From Planctomycetota bacterium (GTDB lineage: Bacteria; Planctomycetota; Phycisphaerae; WQYP01): a stretch of DNA of 44,118 bases. The notes beneath the pieces were generated by a model, which saw only the letters and a program-made list of their open reading frames with translations, was not told the origin of the DNA and did not search any database. Below, piece after piece: positions 13,759-21,791 of this stretch. The position numbers and the translations under genes were made by a program. Position 1 is the first letter of the stretch; each line of letters opens with the position of its first letter. The stretch covers positions 1 to 44,118 of the forward strand of contig JAJZNX010000068.1 in the NCBI GenBank assembly GCA_021852275.1, read 5' to 3'.

Positions 13759-16386
13759 TTACGCAGGACCGCCGCTCCCGATTTGCAGATGGTGTTCAAG
13801 GCCATTTTCCGGGTAAATGCAAGTCAGTCTCCAGGTGGCCGCTGATTTTTCCAACTGTATTTCCTTGGCCTTTTGCGGCAGATGCACCTGTAATCCCAGT
13901 CCGCCGGCATAGGTAAACTCCACCGTGCGATCCGCCACGATATGGGCCGTTGCCGCCGGCAAATGCAAGGTCCATTGGACCAGACCGTCGGGGCTGTTTT
14001 CCGGTGTGTCAACAATACGCAATCGGGCCGGTGAATCCCAGTAAAATGTCCGCGTTATTAATGGCATGGGCTGCCCGGGAGGAAGGTCGATAATTTTGCC
14101 GGCTCGGTCAAAACGTGGGAAGGGAATTCGGCAACGTATGAGATAGCCGCCTGCGGCCGTCCTCTGGCAGGTTGTTACCTGATAACCGGCGAGGTCTAAA
14201 TGTTGCACCGGCTTATGGTTGGGGAAGCCGAGTACATTGTGACCGAGGTGCTGGAGCTTGAGTGGTCCGCCACCCAAGTCAGCATCGGCGCACAGAAGTT
14301 GCCGATGGTAATACCACCAGAAACTGCCCTCATCCGGATGGTAATGGCCCCAGGCGTCGCCGCAGCGCACCAGCAGCAGGCTTTCTTCGGGGGTATCAAA
14401 GCCGGTGCGGGCCATGGCTCCATAGCCCGGCAGAGCCAGCACATCGGGCATGGTTGGGGCTTTAGCGGCAGGGATGGAGGTTGGATCAGTCTGCAGGAGA
14501 GGTGAAAATATGCTGACTTGCGCCTGCTGCTGGGTAAGTTCAGCGCCAGTTTGCCCCCAGGCCCAAAGATACGTATCTTTTTCATCCGGGCATAAGTTCG
14601 CCAGCCAGCCAAATAGATAGCCGTATCCACCCTTGTGTTGATAGCCATGATCGCCGACGGCTGGGATGCCGCGATGACCGTCAAGAATGGTGTCGGGCGG
14701 CGAAAGCAGCGGTATGAAAAAACGGCACATGGCCCGGAAGGCCGGGTTTTTCAACAGATCCACCCGCTGGTCCGCCGGCAGATGACGCAACGCCAGCGCC
14801 AGCGGCAGCAGCAGCAATTTCACGTGGTTGGCATACGTATGGCTTTCCTCCCAGCAGCCATAGCCATCGGGAAACGGCCAGACGAAACAGCGCATCTGGG
14901 CGTTAAACTGAGTTATGGCGTGTTTCCGCCACCGGGCCGCATGGGGATGGTGGGGCAGCAGGCAGCCGGCCAGGCCGACAAATACATATACGTCGGTATG
15001 GAAGTTCTGATTGAGCATTCCGCGGTAGAGCGAATTGTGGCAGCCTTGCTGATCGTATGGGACTTCGGGCGGCTGGTGGCAGAAATGCCAGGGATAAAAA
15101 TCTCGGCGCTGCAGCAGTGCTGCCAAATCGGTGATCAAGCCGGCCGCCCGGCTTCGGTCGGCTGCGGAAAGTTCTCCGCTGTAGTCGAGCAGATGAAACA
15201 TCGCCGCGGCGGGACCGAGTTCCCGGCAAGCCACCGGATTGCCAAGGGGATGTAGATAGCCGGCCTCCGTCAGACCGGCGTAAAACCGATCAAGGGTGCT
15301 GAAGAGGTGGTCACGGGCGGCGGCGAAATCGCCCCGCCAGAACGGATTGCTGCCGGCCAACGCAGGATTTTCCGCGATGCGCCGGCGTGCCAGGTTCAGA
15401 GCCTGATGATCACCAAAAGCAAAAGCCGCCGGTCTACCCAGCGAAAGCTTATCGTAAAGCCGTCGCTGCTGGGCCAGACGTTCGGGTCGGGCGAATCCGT
15501 GTCGGGCCATGCGGCGCGCCGGCCACGCCGCGAAAGGCTCTCGACCCAAGTCGCTCGGGTCGTCGCGACTTACTTTTTCCAGAATCGGCTTAGCAGCGGC
15601 ATGAACCAGCAAAAAACTTCGCCGAATACGCCGTCCCGGTAAGGGGAAGCTTACCGCCGCCGCCGGCCCATGATCTTTGGCTGGTCCTACACTGGCACTG
15701 GTCCATTTTGGGTGGGTCCAGCAGCCCGGGCGCAGCACGATAACGCCGGAGCAAAAGCCACTTTTTTCCGCCATAAACCAGTCGCGAAAGTTAAAAAGTT
15801 GTCCGTGTTGGCTGTGCGCCCCAAGTCGCAGGTTGACGCTTTCCGTGGCCTCGCTGACGGCTGTGGCATCGGTGCTGATCGTTGCAAGCTGCTTGTGCCA
15901 ATGGAGTGTTGTGGCCGGTAAAATCAATCGCCATGGCGATGCCGCGATGTCGGCAACTTCCAATACCTCAATGACCGGTTCGTTTTCATGGCCACGGAGC
16001 CGGAGTGTCCAGTGGCCTTGGGCAAAGGTTATACGTAAACGCACATCGCCGCGTCCGGTGCGCGCAAGTTCACAGCGTTGCCATGGTTGTGGAAAGTTTA
16101 GAATTCCGCTGGCCCAACGGTCCTGGGGGGAATCAAAATTAAGCTCCACAGACGCATCATTTTTGGAATCATCTTTGCTCATGGTGGACCGAATGCGAAG
16201 TGTCAGGCCAAAGGCTTGGGACAAGGTAAAAACACGGTCTGGATTCGGTGTATTTTTTGGCTGATTTTTAGTCATGACTCCATCCATGGAATAAATGGCC
16301 GACAGCAAACCACTGTCTCTTCGTCGGGGACGGATTATCAGCGGTGCGAGGCGGGTGGTCAAGTTATACACATCGATTCTTGACAT
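13759..16386 (-). CDS. Heparinase II/III-like protein, probable polysaccharide lyase
   Basis: The frame is 875 codons from the ATG at 16386; starts at 16275 or 16181 are equally credible because the first about 70 residues look non-conserved. An N-terminal beta-rich region (about 70-190) is followed by an alpha/alpha toroid (about 280-590: DHQALNLARRRIAENPALAG, GRRFYPWHF-like and CWEESHTYANHVK). A heparinase II/III-type beta-sandwich follows, marked by RCGDAWGHYHPDEGSFWWYYH and CADADLGGG. Family members cleave uronic-acid polysaccharides by beta-elimination. No signal peptide is seen at any start, which is odd for a lyase and suggests a cytoplasmic, oligosaccharide-level role. It is divergent from a sugar-type regulator, which probably controls it. 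Confidence 0.75.
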   Translation of the reverse strand: MSRIDVYNLTTRLAPLIIRPRRRDSGLLSAIYSMDGVMTKNQPKNTPNPDRVFTLSQAFGLTLRIRSTMSKDDSKNDASVELNFDSPQDRWASGILNFPQPWQRCELARTGRGDVRLRITFAQGHWTLRLRGHENEPVIEVLEVADIAASPWRLILPATTLHWHKQLATISTDATAVSEATESVNLRLGAHSQHGQLFNFRDWFMAEKSGFCSGVIVLRPGCWTHPKWTSASVGPAKDHGPAAAVSFPLPGRRIRRSFLLVHAAAKPILEKVSRDDPSDLGREPFAAWPARRMARHGFARPERLAQQRRLYDKLSLGRPAAFAFGDHQALNLARRRIAENPALAGSNPFWRGDFAAARDHLFSTLDRFYAGLTEAGYLHPLGNPVACRELGPAAAMFHLLDYSGELSAADRSRAAGLITDLAALLQRRDFYPWHFCHQPPEVPYDQQGCHNSLYRGMLNQNFHTDVYVFVGLAGCLLPHHPHAARWRKHAITQFNAQMRCFVWPFPDGYGCWEESHTYANHVKLLLLPLALALRHLPADQRVDLLKNPAFRAMCRFFIPLLSPPDTILDGHRGIPAVGDHGYQHKGGYGYLFGWLANLCPDEKDTYLWAWGQTGAELTQQQAQVSIFSPLLQTDPTSIPAAKAPTMPDVLALPGYGAMARTGFDTPEESLLLVRCGDAWGHYHPDEGSFWWYYHRQLLCADADLGGGPLKLQHLGHNVLGFPNHKPVQHLDLAGYQVTTCQRTAAGGYLIRCRIPFPRFDRAGKIIDLPPGQPMPLITRTFYWDSPARLRIVDTPENSPDGLVQWTLHLPAATAHIVADRTVEFTYAGGLGLQVHLPQKAKEIQLEKSAATWRLTCIYPENGLEHHLQIGSGGPA

Positions 16387-16432
16387 TGGGGCATGAATAT
16401 GGTACTATTTTGGATGAGATGGTTGGTGTTTT

Positions 16433-16458
16433 GCAGCCTGCGGGGTCAAGTAGGCTGC
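16433..16458. promoter_or_regulatory. Inverted repeat between the lyase and its regulator, candidate operator
   Basis: A perfect 7-bp inverted repeat, GCAGCCT at 16433-16439 and AGGCTGC at 16452-16458 with a 12-bp spacer, lies 34 bp upstream of the regulator ATG in the divergent intergenic region. Such a palindrome is a plausible binding site for the dimeric GntR/LacI regulator; it could also form a leader hairpin. Confidence 0.4.
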
Positions 16459-16492
16459 GAGGCACTGGGAATGTTGTAAAAAAGGTGGAATT

Positions 16493-17704
16493 ATGCCTGG
16501 TGGGTCCATGATTGAAAAGCCGTTGCCGAAGATGACCACTTGGAATCAGCAGCGCATTGTGCGGAAGTTGGAAAGCCTGTTGGATGACCCGGAGGTTTGT
16601 CCACAGGGTGTATTGCCGGCTGAACGAAAACTCGCGGAGCTATTGGATATCAGCCGGCAAACCGTTCGCGTGGTGCTGGCGGAACTGCAGGAACATGGTC
16701 GGATTGTAACGCAGGGCGGTACCCGCGTGGCGGTGCGACATACGGACGATGGTACCACATTCACAGGTGGAACCGCCCGCGGAAAATCCAGGCACCGGAC
16801 CATCGGGGTGGTCTGGGCCCATCATCACGGGCAGGTTCGGCCGCCTCTGGAAAATCGTGTTCCGCCGGGTTCATGGTCCCAGGTGCGGTTCGGCATAGCG
16901 GATGCTTTGCAGGCCCGGGGAGACAGCGTCTTGCTTTTGCAGCCGGGAAATTTGCAGGATAAGCCGGTGGATTGGCTGGCGGCGCAGCGGTTGGACGGGC
17001 TGATCATTGGTACGGAAGTGCCGGAGGAGATTGTCGTTCTATTGGCGGAGGCCAGACGGGCCGGCCGGATTATCGTTACCTCCCAGGACGAACCATGGAG
17101 CCAGGCGATGGACCGGGTGGTACCGGACCATCAGGGCGGGGCGTATGCACTTACCGAGTTTTTGATCAAGCGCCGGCGGCGAAAAATATTACGATTTTGG
17201 GCCGGCGTTGCCAACGGCACGCCGCGCCCGGCGTGGCTGACCCAGCGGGATATCGGCCATGAGCGAGCCATGCGCGAGGCTTCATTGGTGGCCAGGCCCG
17301 CCTTGGAATTCCGGGAAGTCCAGGACACCTGTGAAAAGGTGCATGATTGGTTTGAAATATGTAAGCATCTGTATGCCGGCTATTTGGCACAGGCCTTTAC
17401 CGCTGACGCTCCGGACGCCATTATGGCCCTGACCGACGGGCACGTGCCGGCGGTTATTGCTGCCTGCAGACTGCTGGGTAAGCGCGTTCCGGAAGATGTG
17501 GCGATCGTCGGCTTTGATAATTATTGGGCGGATGTTCCGGAACGGCGCTTTGAATCCACCTCCCCATGGGCCAGCGTAGACAAGCACAACCACGACATTG
17601 GCCAGGCCATGGTCGAATTGCTGTTGTCGCGGTTGGCGGAACCAACGCCCACACCGCCGCAGCTTCGGGTGATGAAAACGGATCTGATAGTGTTACCGGG
17701 GTAG
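16493..17704 (+). CDS. GntR/LacI hybrid transcriptional regulator (AraR-like)
   Basis: The 403-aa protein joins a GntR-type winged helix (about residues 20-80: GVLPAERKLAELLDISRQTVRVVLAELQEHGRI) to a LacI/GalR-type periplasmic-binding-protein domain (about 100-400: RTIGVVWAHHHG, RLDGLIIGTEVPEE, DRVVPDHQGGAYALTEFL, DAIMALTDGHVPAVIAACRLLG, VPEDVAIVGFDNYW). This arrangement, known from AraR, senses a sugar and releases DNA. AAGGTGG upstream supports the ATG at 16493; an ATG at 16508 is an alternative. The target is probably the divergent lyase and possibly itself. The gap 17705-17892 has no gene; a TATAGT at 17779-17784 resembles the PEP-CTERM promoters but lacks a -35 box. Confidence 0.9.
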   Translation: MPGGSMIEKPLPKMTTWNQQRIVRKLESLLDDPEVCPQGVLPAERKLAELLDISRQTVRVVLAELQEHGRIVTQGGTRVAVRHTDDGTTFTGGTARGKSRHRTIGVVWAHHHGQVRPPLENRVPPGSWSQVRFGIADALQARGDSVLLLQPGNLQDKPVDWLAAQRLDGLIIGTEVPEEIVVLLAEARRAGRIIVTSQDEPWSQAMDRVVPDHQGGAYALTEFLIKRRRRKILRFWAGVANGTPRPAWLTQRDIGHERAMREASLVARPALEFREVQDTCEKVHDWFEICKHLYAGYLAQAFTADAPDAIMALTDGHVPAVIAACRLLGKRVPEDVAIVGFDNYWADVPERRFESTSPWASVDKHNHDIGQAMVELLLSRLAEPTPTPPQLRVMKTDLIVLPG

Positions 17705-17892
17705 GGGGCTGATTCTGGGTGTGGCCGCGGGACTGCAAAAGCCGCAGCTTCTGGGAGTGGCGATCGGTTTATTAATGGTATAGTTATGGAATAGCCTGGA
17801 GTTTTCTCGGCCATTGCGATTGGTTTTTTACAGGCATGGCGGGGGATATTTGCTAAAAACTGCCGGGCATAAATAATTTTCTGATATTTAAT

Positions 17893-17920
17893 TTGACATA
17901 TTGGTTTAATCTGGTATTAT
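17893..17920 (+). promoter_or_regulatory. PEP-CTERM cassette promoter, copy A
   Basis: TTGACA at 17893-17898 and TATTAT at 17915-17920 are separated by 16 bp. The same spacing and flanks (ATTTGACAT...TTGGTAT) recur at five other places in the window. The leader to the ATG at 18029 is about 102 nt and shares CGGGCCGGGTGTTCCGG, followed by TTAGAGGCGT, with the other copies. Confidence 0.75.
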
Positions 17921-18003
17921 AGGGGTTAGTCGCAATCAACGAGATCTTGAATTTTGGGGTTTTAATTCCCGGGCCGGGTGTTCCGGGTTGGGAAAGTTTA
18001 GAG

Positions 18004-18037
18004 GCGTTTCAAAAATAGGAGAATTAAGATGAGACGC
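18004..18037 (+). promoter_or_regulatory. Start-codon hairpin of PEP-CTERM leader, copy A
   Basis: GCGUUUC (18004-18010) can pair with GAGACGC (18031-18037, inside codons 1-3) to make a 7-bp stem with one G-U pair. The 20-nt loop holds AGGAG and the first bases of the AUG. Opening this stem would be needed for initiation, so it is a candidate translational switch. Confidence 0.5.
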
Positions 18038-18889
18038 AAAATTAGTTTCGGTGTTGGTAGTGGCGTTGGGGTGGCATTGTTGGGAACTGCGGTGATGACG
18101 GCAGGGATTGGCAGTTGCGGTGCCAGTGTTCTGTTTAATGTAAATTTCAATAATGATACGGTGGGCAGTCAGCCGGCCACGGCTTCTTACGTACCTGGTG
18201 TAACATCGATTGATCCGACGGCGATCTATACGACCAGCGGCAGTTATACTGCGACGGTGGAGTCCAGTGTTGGGGGTTTGACGGGTACACCGGTACAGCT
18301 TCAATCCAATAATGATGGTAACCCTGGGTACCAGCCACAACTGGCCTTTAACATTCCGACCGCCATCACCACGGGAACAGTGAGCATTTCGTGGCAGTCG
18401 GAAATGACCGCTTATACGCCACCCACCAGCGGTACGGCAGAAAGCGATGTAACCTTTCGTGCGGGCGGCCCCACAGGCCTGTTTATTTCGCCGCAATATA
18501 CCTGGATTCAAAATACGAATTCATCGGTGTACGGCGGCGTGATTCAGACTCAGCTTGGGACCGATCAGACCGTATCCGGCGCGAATGTTAACTGGACGGT
18601 TAACGGTGGGGTCGATAACTTTTCTCTGGTGTTTAGTCTTTCTACAGACCAGTATACTTTATCCCGTAATGGCAGCCCGATCATAACCGGGGCTTTGGGA
18701 TCCAGCGCCAGTGCTGGATTCAATTCGTTTTCGATCTTGGGCGGAAGTGCGCTGGGTGGGTCCAACGGCCAATGGACCGCAGGCGTTGACAATATCGTCA
18801 TCGCTACACCCGAGCCAGCCGCGCTGGGCCTGATGATTCCTGCGGGTGCGGGCCTATTGCTGTTGGGCCGTAAACGCAAAACGGCCTGA
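18029..18889 (+). CDS. PEP-CTERM sorting-tagged secreted protein 1
   Basis: The 286-aa protein begins MRRK, followed by a hydrophobic signal segment (to about residue 35), then a beta-rich Ser/Thr/Gly/Asn body. It ends with a PEP-CTERM tag: TPEPAALGLM, a hydrophobic stretch GAGLLLLG and the basic RKRKTA tail. Such tags direct proteins to an exosortase/archaeosortase-type processing system in exopolysaccharide-producing bacteria. The body could be a sugar-binding jelly roll, but no family is certain. It has its own promoter and leader and is followed by a pseudopilin gene. Confidence 0.9.
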   Translation: MRRKISFGVGSGVGVALLGTAVMTAGIGSCGASVLFNVNFNNDTVGSQPATASYVPGVTSIDPTAIYTTSGSYTATVESSVGGLTGTPVQLQSNNDGNPGYQPQLAFNIPTAITTGTVSISWQSEMTAYTPPTSGTAESDVTFRAGGPTGLFISPQYTWIQNTNSSVYGGVIQTQLGTDQTVSGANVNWTVNGGVDNFSLVFSLSTDQYTLSRNGSPIITGALGSSASAGFNSFSILGGSALGGSNGQWTAGVDNIVIATPEPAALGLMIPAGAGLLLLGRKRKTA

Positions 18890-18914
18890 GGCCGGCGTTC
18901 AGCAGTCAGTGGGG

Positions 18915-18931
18915 GGGCGGGCTTCCCGCCC
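18915..18931 (+). terminator. Hairpin after PEP-CTERM gene 1
   Basis: GGGCGGG at 18915-18921 pairs perfectly with CCCGCCC at 18925-18931 around a CTT loop, 25 bp after the stop. A second weaker stem (GGCC-AAGAT-GGCC) follows. There is no T-run, so it may stabilise the 3' end instead of terminating transcription. Confidence 0.35.
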
Positions 18932-19039
18932 GCCTTGGCGGCCAAGATGGCCGTCCCCCATCGCCGCGGCCCACAATATGCGGTGAATCCCCCGGTGGTC
19001 GGTTAAAAAATAACCCACGAGGTGCCGTGGCAAAGAAAT

Positions 19040-19134
19040 CCGGCCTTTCCGCCGCAGCTCACGGATTGGGTGAAGTTGGGAATTGATGGGGAGGGGGCAT
19101 GGTACCCCCGGCTTGATAAAAGAGATTTATCATG
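19040..19134 (+). promoter_or_regulatory. Pseudopilin leader element, copy 1
   Basis: This segment matches 35040-35130 upstream of the second pseudopilin gene over its whole length by eye. Shared parts are CGGCCTTTCCGCCGCAG, AAGTTGGGAATT, GGTACCCCCGG and TGATAA followed by ATCATG. A hairpin GGGGG (19093-19097) / CCCCC (19105-19109) is kept in both. Being non-coding yet conserved up to the start codon, it looks like a shared 5' untranslated regulatory element. Confidence 0.5.
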
Positions 19135-20079
19135 GTCAGCCATCCCTTTGTTCGGCAAATACGCCAAATCTCACAGCCCCCAAATGAATGGCCAGAAGAG
19201 GCGTGTCAAGTTTCCCATTTCCCATCTCCCGCTTCCCGTCTCCCGTCGCCCGTCTTGCGGGCCGCAGCCCGCGAGCCTGTCCCGATAACCGACAGAAGAT
19301 CACGGAGATCGGCGTTCACCCTGGTGGAATTATTGGTGGTGATTTCGATTATCGCCATTTTGATTGCCTTGCTTTTGCCGGCGCTGGCGGCGGCGCGGTT
19401 GGATGCGGAAAGCGTTGCGGATGAGTCGAATCTGCGGCAGCTTGGCATGGCGTTTGCTCAGTACACCGTGCAAAGCTTTGATTACCTCCCGGCGGCGGTG
19501 GCGGGCATTCCGCCCAATGGTGCCAATTTCGGTATTTGGGCTCCGACCTGGGATGATGCCATTGCGCCATACCTCGGCGTAACCGGCAAATGGAATCAGG
19601 ACAACGCTCCGGTGTATGCCAACGGAAGCGCGGTGCAATGTGCGGTTCTGCGCAGCCCCTTCGATTTCGAGTATGGCTGGGACAATTTACAGCGGAGATC
19701 CTATGAAATGGTGGCCTCCAATACAGTCGACACCATGGGCGGATACAACAGCACTATGTGGTACGGACAGTATGGTGCGGTGGCGCCATTCCGATGGCTG
19801 AGAGTGCGTAATTTCATGGATATGGATGTTGTGAGCAACACCGGGTTTATTAAGGACCGTTTCAGCGGGGTTAACTACGATCCTAACCAGACCATGGGTT
19901 TTGCCGGGGGATCTTTTACGGATTGGTTTGGCACGCCCGTGAATAACCCGCAGCAGGGCATATCCAACAACACCAGCAATGTGCTGTTTTTTGATTTCCA
20001 CGTGGCTACCGTGCAGGATGGCGGCCTTTATGGCTACAATAATTCGTGGAAACTTTTCGGATGGTATTATAAACCGTAA
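19132..20079 (+). CDS. Type IV pilin-like pseudopilin 1 (planctomycete type)
   Basis: The 315-aa protein has a long 62-residue pre-segment, then [20 protein letters not shown], the class III prepilin signal and hydrophobic helix with Glu at +5. It continues with [25 protein letters not shown], the typical planctomycete pseudopilin continuation. The globular part is rich in Trp, Tyr and Gly and ends with an [12 protein letters not shown] segment resembling the C-terminal H-x-DG motif of this family. Prepilin peptidase would cut before Phe, although the -1 residue is Ala and not Gly. The ATG at 19132 is supported by the conserved leader ending ATCATG shared with the second copy. Confidence 0.87.
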   Translation: MVSHPFVRQIRQISQPPNEWPEEACQVSHFPSPASRLPSPVLRAAAREPVPITDRRSRRSAFTLVELLVVISIIAILIALLLPALAAARLDAESVADESNLRQLGMAFAQYTVQSFDYLPAAVAGIPPNGANFGIWAPTWDDAIAPYLGVTGKWNQDNAPVYANGSAVQCAVLRSPFDFEYGWDNLQRRSYEMVASNTVDTMGGYNSTMWYGQYGAVAPFRWLRVRNFMDMDVVSNTGFIKDRFSGVNYDPNQTMGFAGGSFTDWFGTPVNNPQQGISNNTSNVLFFDFHVATVQDGGLYGYNNSWKLFGWYYKP

Positions 20080-20149
20080 CCGCCGAGCGGAATTGTACCG
20101 TGGTGTTCATCGCATCCCCCAACCTTGTCGGCCCGAGCTATATTGTTGT

Positions 20150-20341
20150 TTATTGTCGCGCCGTTCGGCGACGGCGATGCTCGGCGATTTCTCTGGAGGG
20201 CTTCACCTTGCTGTTTAATTCAATTGTCGCCACACCAATTGAGTCATAGGTATTGGTAAACAGGGCATCTTCGCGGCAGCGCTCAAGCACTTGGAGATAA
20301 GCCGCGTCGGCTGCGTCAGGATCTCTGGGCGGGATGAGCAT
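20150..20341 (-). CDS. Small unrecognised open frame in a gene-poor gap
   Basis: Between the pseudopilin stop (20079) and the next promoter (20426), the minus strand has a 63-codon frame beginning MLIPPRDPDAADAAYLQVLERC, with a plausible amphipathic helix and a basic tail (REIAEHRRRRTARQ). An upstream start at 20404 gives 84 residues. Composition is protein-like, but I recognise no family and see no clear ribosome binding site. It may be a remnant of a larger gene. Confidence 0.3.
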   Translation of the reverse strand: MLIPPRDPDAADAAYLQVLERCREDALFTNTYDSIGVATIELNSKVKPSREIAEHRRRRTARQ

Positions 20342-20425
20342 CGGTGGATTGGGGTTGCTGTTGTTCCGGCGGTGACGAAATCCCAAGACGGGGTGTGAAA
20401 GCACGCGGAACGTTAATTAGTTTAT

Positions 20426-20453
20426 TTGACATGCGGTTTTTAGTTGGTATAAT
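20426..20453 (+). promoter_or_regulatory. PEP-CTERM cassette promoter, upstream copy B0
   Basis: TTGACA at 20426-20431, 16 bp, then a perfect TATAAT at 20448-20453. The leader that follows reaches the conserved GGGCTGGGTGTTCTGGTTCG but has no hairpin, ribosome binding site or gene; instead, a second promoter starts at 20575. It probably adds transcription to the same gene through a longer leader. Confidence 0.7.
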
Positions 20454-20574
20454 AATGGTTGATTAGGGTTCGGCAGCCTGATCTGGCTGCACAAGGTTGA
20501 TGTTTAATCCGCGGGCTGGGTGTTCTGGTTCGAGAGGTACTGTGTGTGGCAAAATAATTCCAGTTGGATTTTAT

Positions 20575-20602
20575 TTGACATGCGGTTTTTAATTGGTATA
20601 GT
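20575..20602 (+). promoter_or_regulatory. PEP-CTERM cassette promoter, proximal copy B1
   Basis: TTGACA at 20575-20580, 16 bp, TATAGT at 20597-20602. The predicted leader is about 108 nt to the ATG at 20717 and carries the conserved GGGCCGGGTGTTCCGGTTCGGG segment. Confidence 0.75.
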
Positions 20603-20693
20603 AGTGGTTAATCAAGGTTAGCGGTCCGTTGTGGCTGCCAAAATTTGATATTCAATCCGCGGGCCGGGTGTTCCGGTTCGGGAAATTTTAGAG

Positions 20694-20725
20694 GCGTCTT
20701 AAAAAAGGAGAATAAGATGAGACGC
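20694..20725 (+). promoter_or_regulatory. Start-codon hairpin of PEP-CTERM leader, copy B
   Basis: GCGUCUU (20694-20700) pairs with GAGACGC (20719-20725) as a 7-bp stem with one G-U pair at the loop side. The 18-nt loop holds AAGGAG. The 5' arm differs from copy A at two bases, yet pairing is kept. Confidence 0.5.
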
Positions 20726-21478
20726 AAATGTAGTTTCGGTTTTGCTGGCGGTGCTGGTGTGGTGGCAGCGGCGATGCTGTCGATGACAATTACTGGTGTT
20801 GCGCAAGCCGCCCCGGTTATAAGTTACAGTTGGTTAACGGCGGCAATCCCTGCACCGTCCGGCAATGTGTTGGAAACTCAGGTTGTCGGGGATCTGACAG
20901 GCTCAACCGGGGCGGGTAATAAGCAGGAGCAGTTGTCTCCCGTTGTTTCAAGCGGCTACCAGGCTACGTTTAATGGTGCGAAAAACTACGATCTGAGCCT
21001 GCCAACCGGAACATACACTTTGTCGTTTGATTTTGAGCTCATCGTCAAGCCGGATCAGTTCTTCACATACATGCGTTCGGGAAACGGCGGCAACTCCCTT
21101 TTTAACGGACCATCCCTAACCGGCCTTTCGACGAGTCAGTGGTATCAAGCATCGGCCACAGTGACCGTAACAAGTGGGCCGTGGGCAGGCGATACGGAGA
21201 TAGGGTATACGGAATACCCACACAGTCCGGCGGTTACTGCCGAGGTGCTGTATGACAACTTCTCTTTTGTTGCCACGGGTGGCGGGTCAGTTTACGAAGC
21301 CAATCCGATCAGCTTTGCTGGGGATACAGCCGGTCAACCGGCACCATCGTCGCAGATCGCAAATGACAATTTTAATACCTCGGAGGTGCTGGCCGTACCC
21401 GAACCGGCCACGCTCGTTTTGATGGCGGCTATGGGTGCAGGTCTGCTGATGGTAGGCCGAAAGCGCAAACCGGCCTGA
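20717..21478 (+). CDS. PEP-CTERM sorting-tagged secreted protein 2
   Basis: The 253-aa protein begins MRRKCSFGF and has a signal segment ending near VAQA (about residue 34). The beta-rich body includes YDLSLPTGTYTLSFDFEL and TAEVLYDNFSFVATGG, which resembles a carbohydrate-binding jelly roll (inference). It ends VPEPATLVLMAAMGAGLLMVGRKRKPA, a PEP-CTERM tag. AAAAAAGGAGAA gives a strong ribosome binding site. The last 72 coding bases before the final codons are identical to those of PEP-CTERM gene 3, whereas the bodies are unrelated. Confidence 0.9.
   Translation: MRRKCSFGFAGGAGVVAAAMLSMTITGVAQAAPVISYSWLTAAIPAPSGNVLETQVVGDLTGSTGAGNKQEQLSPVVSSGYQATFNGAKNYDLSLPTGTYTLSFDFELIVKPDQFFTYMRSGNGGNSLFNGPSLTGLSTSQWYQASATVTVTSGPWAGDTEIGYTEYPHSPAVTAEVLYDNFSFVATGGGSVYEANPISFAGDTAGQPAPSSQIANDNFNTSEVLAVPEPATLVLMAAMGAGLLMVGRKRKPA
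21398..21469 (+). repeat. 72-bp identical sorting-tag module, copy 1
   Basis: The DNA encoding PEPATLVLMAAMG through GRKRK is identical base for base to 22560-22631. Synonymous sites are unchanged, so this is recent duplication or gene conversion and not protein-level selection. Confidence 0.9.
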
Positions 21479-21497
21479 ATGCATGCTTATTCAGAGA

Positions 21498-21522
21498 GGC
21501 CGGTGGCGCATCGCTACCGGCC
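21498..21522 (+). terminator. Terminator hairpin after PEP-CTERM gene 2
   Basis: An 11-bp stem GGCCGGTGGCG / CGCTACCGGCC (one G-U pair) with a CAT loop sits 19 bp after the stop and is followed by CCCTTTCC. The T-run is weak. Confidence 0.5.
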
Positions 21523-21636
21523 CCTTTCCATCTGGTGCGGCGGGGCAGGTGGCGGCGAATTCCTCCGCAGCCCAAAACCTCCGCGTTGTGCGGTGAATTC
21601 CTCCAGGTGGAAGAAATAATTCTGATTGGATTTTAT

Positions 21637-21664
21637 TTGACATGCGGTTCTTATTTGGTATGAT
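21637..21664 (+). promoter_or_regulatory. PEP-CTERM cassette promoter, copy C
   Basis: TTGACA at 21637-21642, 16 bp, TATGAT at 21659-21664, with the ATTTTATTTGACATGCGGTT flank common to the other copies. The leader to the ATG at 21783 is about 112 nt. Confidence 0.75.
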
Positions 21665-21758
21665 GGTGGTTAATCATGGTTGTTGGTCTGTTCCGACGGC
21701 CGATTAAGTTTTGCTGTTAAACCGCGGGCCGGATGTTCAGGCCTGGGAAAATTCAGAG

Positions 21759-21791
21759 GCGTTTCAAAAAAGGAGAATTAAGATGAGACGC
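21759..21791 (+). promoter_or_regulatory. Start-codon hairpin of PEP-CTERM leader, copy C
   Basis: GCGUUUC (21759-21765) pairs with GAGACGC (21785-21791), 7 bp with one G-U pair. The 19-nt loop contains AAGGAG. Confidence 0.5.

Larger units (their letters stand above)
20421..20725 (+). repeat. Duplicated two-promoter leader block, copy 1
   Basis: This 305-bp block contains two promoter cassettes in tandem and is matched by 33149-33455 with only scattered differences by eye. Shared stretches include GCCTGATCTGGCTGCA, AAGGTTGATGTTTAATCC and AGAGGTACTGTGTGTGGCA. It ends inside the MRRK codons of the gene it drives, while the coding bodies that follow are unrelated. Confidence 0.75.

Noticed and set aside
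20421-21664. Possible CRISPR-like or IS-like reading of the repeated TTGACATGCGG blocks
   Set aside because: The repeats are few, unevenly spaced, each carries -35 and -10 boxes at fixed spacing, and no spacers, terminal inverted repeats or transposase accompany them.
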